From: Candidatus Firestoneibacteriota bacterium
GTDB taxonomy: Bacteria; Oederibacteriota; JAAXVQ01
DNA: 5,604 nucleotides
NCBI GenBank assembly: GCA_013335425.1
Contig: JAAXVQ010000159.1
Span: 1-5,604, forward strand
Direction of reading: 5' to 3'
A model generated the notes under the pieces. The model searched no databases and had not been told where the DNA came from. It saw only the letters and a list, made by a program, of their open reading frames with translations. The translations under genes and the position numbers were made by a program. Numbering within the stretch: position 1 is the stretch's first letter; every line of letters begins with the position of its first letter. Below are positions 4,592-5,604 of this stretch, in pieces.

Positions 4592-5134
4592 ATGTCGGAC
4601 CCTTTTATCGGAGAGATCAGGATTTTCGGATTTGACTATGCGCCCTTGGGTTGGGCGTTTTGCAATGGGCAGACCCTGCTCATCACCCAGAACCAGGCAT
4701 TGTTTGCGGTCCTCGGCGTCACTTTCGGCGGTGACGGCAAAACCAATTTCAATCTGCCGAATTTGATGGGACGCGTTCCTCTATGCGCCGGCGCCGGAAC
4801 CGGGTTGACGCCGCGCAACGCGGGAGCGGCGGTGGGTGCGGACACGGTGGCTTTGAGCGTGGAGCAGATGCCCTGGCACACCCATGCGTTAAACGCGCAA
4901 AATGCCAATGCGCAGCAGGCCGGACCGGCAAATGCTTTTTTGGCCAAAGGCGGACATGGAGACGGCAAAGCGTTTACGGCCTGGAACACTTATGTTCCGG
5001 GGCCTACCACGATGCCCATGTCCAACCAGGCCGTCGGCGTTACCGGGCAGGGCTTGGCGCATGAAAATCGGCAGCCGGTGCAGATTTTAAATTACTGCAT
5101 TGCCCTGCAAGGGATTTTTCCGCCTAAGTCTTAA
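4592..5134 (+). CDS. phage tail-collar / microcystin-dependent-like protein (copy 3)
   Basis: This 180-residue protein starts at ATG 4592, preceded by AAAGGAGG (4578-4585) at 6 nt; an in-frame TTG at 4586 is too close to that site to be the start. The collar domain runs FIGEIRIFGFDYAPLGWAFC (W21, C24), ITQNQALFAVLGVTFGGDGKTNFNLPNLMGRV. In this copy the usual LPDLrGR aspartate is N57. The middle resembles copy 1 (GTGLTPRNAGAAVGADTVAL), with the pair H96-T-H98. The variable region (about 101-150) is rich in Asn, Ala and Gln, with a GGHGDG turn. The end is LAHENRQPVQILNYCIALQGIFPPKS, where HEN replaces the common HNN. It is the last gene of the operon and has a terminator 50 nt downstream. With its sisters it may form alternative or mixed trimers on one structure, which is a guess. 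Confidence 0.85.
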   Translation: MSDPFIGEIRIFGFDYAPLGWAFCNGQTLLITQNQALFAVLGVTFGGDGKTNFNLPNLMGRVPLCAGAGTGLTPRNAGAAVGADTVALSVEQMPWHTHALNAQNANAQQAGPANAFLAKGGHGDGKAFTAWNTYVPGPTTMPMSNQAVGVTGQGLAHENRQPVQILNYCIALQGIFPPKS

Positions 5135-5190
5135 ACCCGGACAGGGTTTCGGCTGCGGCAGGACAAAACCCAATCCGGCCCCGGACAGGG
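5133..5190. repeat. direct repeat and competing hairpins after copy 3
   Basis: CCCGGACAGGG occurs twice, at 5136-5146 and 5180-5190. GGGTTT (5144-5149) can pair either back with AAACCC (5133-5138, overlapping the stop codon) or forward with AAACCC (5166-5171). The two hairpins are mutually exclusive. They precede the main terminator and may stabilise the 3' end or be a duplicated terminator piece. Confidence 0.45.
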
Positions 5191-5230
5191 AGAATTCGCA
5201 AGATTTGCGGGTTCTCCCTGTCTGTGTTTT
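5184..5230 (+). terminator. Rho-independent terminator of the tail-collar operon
   Basis: GACAGGGAGAATTCGCAA (5184-5201) pairs with TTGCGGGTTCTCCCTGTC (5205-5222) through 18 positions with two G-U wobbles and a 3-nt loop GAT. TGTGTTTT (5223-5230) follows. It separates the collar operon from the gene at 5273, which therefore needs its own promoter. Confidence 0.85.
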
Positions 5231-5272
5231 ATGGTAGGATACCCGCCGGCATTCATGGTTCAGGGGGGCTTT

Positions 5273-5604
5273 ATGCGGAAACATGGTTTAAAACAAGCTG
5301 TCTATGCGGCTCTGTGGGCGGCTTTTCTTCTGGGTGGGGTCTCACTCCCGGCTTTTTCCGCCACACGGGTTGTCACCAGCACGGCCGATACGCTCGTGTC
5401 CGGCACGCTCAGGTATGAAATCGTCAATGCGGCTTCCGGAGACATCATTGTGTTCAACCTGGCGTATCCCGCCGCCATCACGCTGACCGGCGGGGTGTTG
5501 ACGCTCAACAAAAACCTGACGGTTTTAGGGCCGGGAGTCAACTATTTAACCATCAACGGCAATAACGCAACCCGGGTGTTTGACATCAGCGCGGGCACGA
5601 TCAC
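5273..5604 (+). CDS. exported beta-helix-type surface protein, N-terminus only
   Basis: The frame is open from ATG 5273 to the window end, giving 110 residues; the 3' end is missing. AGGGGGG (5262-5268) is the ribosome site. Residues 1-29 make a signal peptide: positive MRKHGLK, a hydrophobic core AVYAALWAAFLLGGVSL, and a cleavage site PAFS-A. The mature part begins TRVVTSTADTLVSGTLRYEIVNAASGDIIVFNL. This matches the 'T..aDsg.GtLReAi..A..GDtI.F' opening of extracellular parallel beta-helix, CSLREA-like and Chlamydia-type polymorphic outer-membrane proteins. Beta-helix-like rungs follow: AITLTGGVLTLNKNLTVLGPGVNYLTINGNNATRVFDI. Such proteins are usually long and end in an autotransporter, sorting or anchor domain, not visible here. 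It is likely on the cell surface or secreted. No promoter is clear between the terminator and the start. It might form part of a surface programme with the collar proteins, but the only link is adjacency. Confidence 0.8.
   Translation, partial: MRKHGLKQAVYAALWAAFLLGGVSLPAFSATRVVTSTADTLVSGTLRYEIVNAASGDIIVFNLAYPAAITLTGGVLTLNKNLTVLGPGVNYLTINGNNATRVFDISAGTI

Noticed and set aside
3540..5134. Interpretation of the collar genes as part of a prophage inside this window
   Set aside because: No integrase, capsid, terminase, baseplate, lysis or attachment-site sequence is visible, and the flanking genes are not phage genes. Genes outside the window cannot be excluded.

Overview
The window comes from a bacterial chromosome of moderately high GC. 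Shine-Dalgarno sites are strong (AAGGAGG type), GTG and TTG starts occur, and the last gene carries an export signal followed by a parallel beta-helix-type protein. This fits a Gram-negative bacterium. The V4R/TIGR02265-like protein, the Phd-PIN pair and the tail-collar cluster are all seen in deltaproteobacterial (Desulfobacterota/Myxococcota) and similar environmental genomes, but the sequence does not fix the phylum. There are no rRNA, tRNA, CRISPR, transposase or integrase genes.

Layout. (1) 1-244: leader region with an imperfect inverted repeat, a repeated CTTGACAA box and a plausible sigma70 promoter. (2) 245-802: a solo V4R/TIGR02265-like protein with a C-terminal CxxxGDxxC motif. (3) 866-1699: a compact type II toxin-antitoxin operon (Phd/YefM antitoxin, COG1569-type PIN toxin) with a near-consensus promoter and a perfect 16-bp-stem bidirectional terminator. 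(4) 1859-2476: a gene scar. The C-terminal half of an NAD(P)H-binding (NmrA/SDR-like) protein on the minus strand abuts the C-terminal DNA-binding domain of an AraC-family regulator on the plus strand. Both lack their N-terminal parts, as expected if one deletion removed the middle of a divergent regulator/target pair. (5) 2612-5230: a five-gene operon: GNAT acetyltransferase, DUF6916-like small protein, and three tandem paralogous phage tail-collar (microcystin-dependent protein, MdpB-like) proteins, closed by a strong terminator. A tandem 7-nt repeat lies between its putative promoter and first ribosome site. (6) 5273-end: the N-terminus of an exported beta-helix-type surface protein, cut off by the window edge.

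The most interesting part is the GNAT-DUF6916-collar x3 operon. It has phage-tail-type proteins but no other phage gene in view, its paralogs look mosaic, and its leader holds a repeat tract that could vary in length. The TA module has a perfect 20-bp dyad just inside the toxin reading frame. The functional reading of the operon as a surface or particle-tip module is inference.
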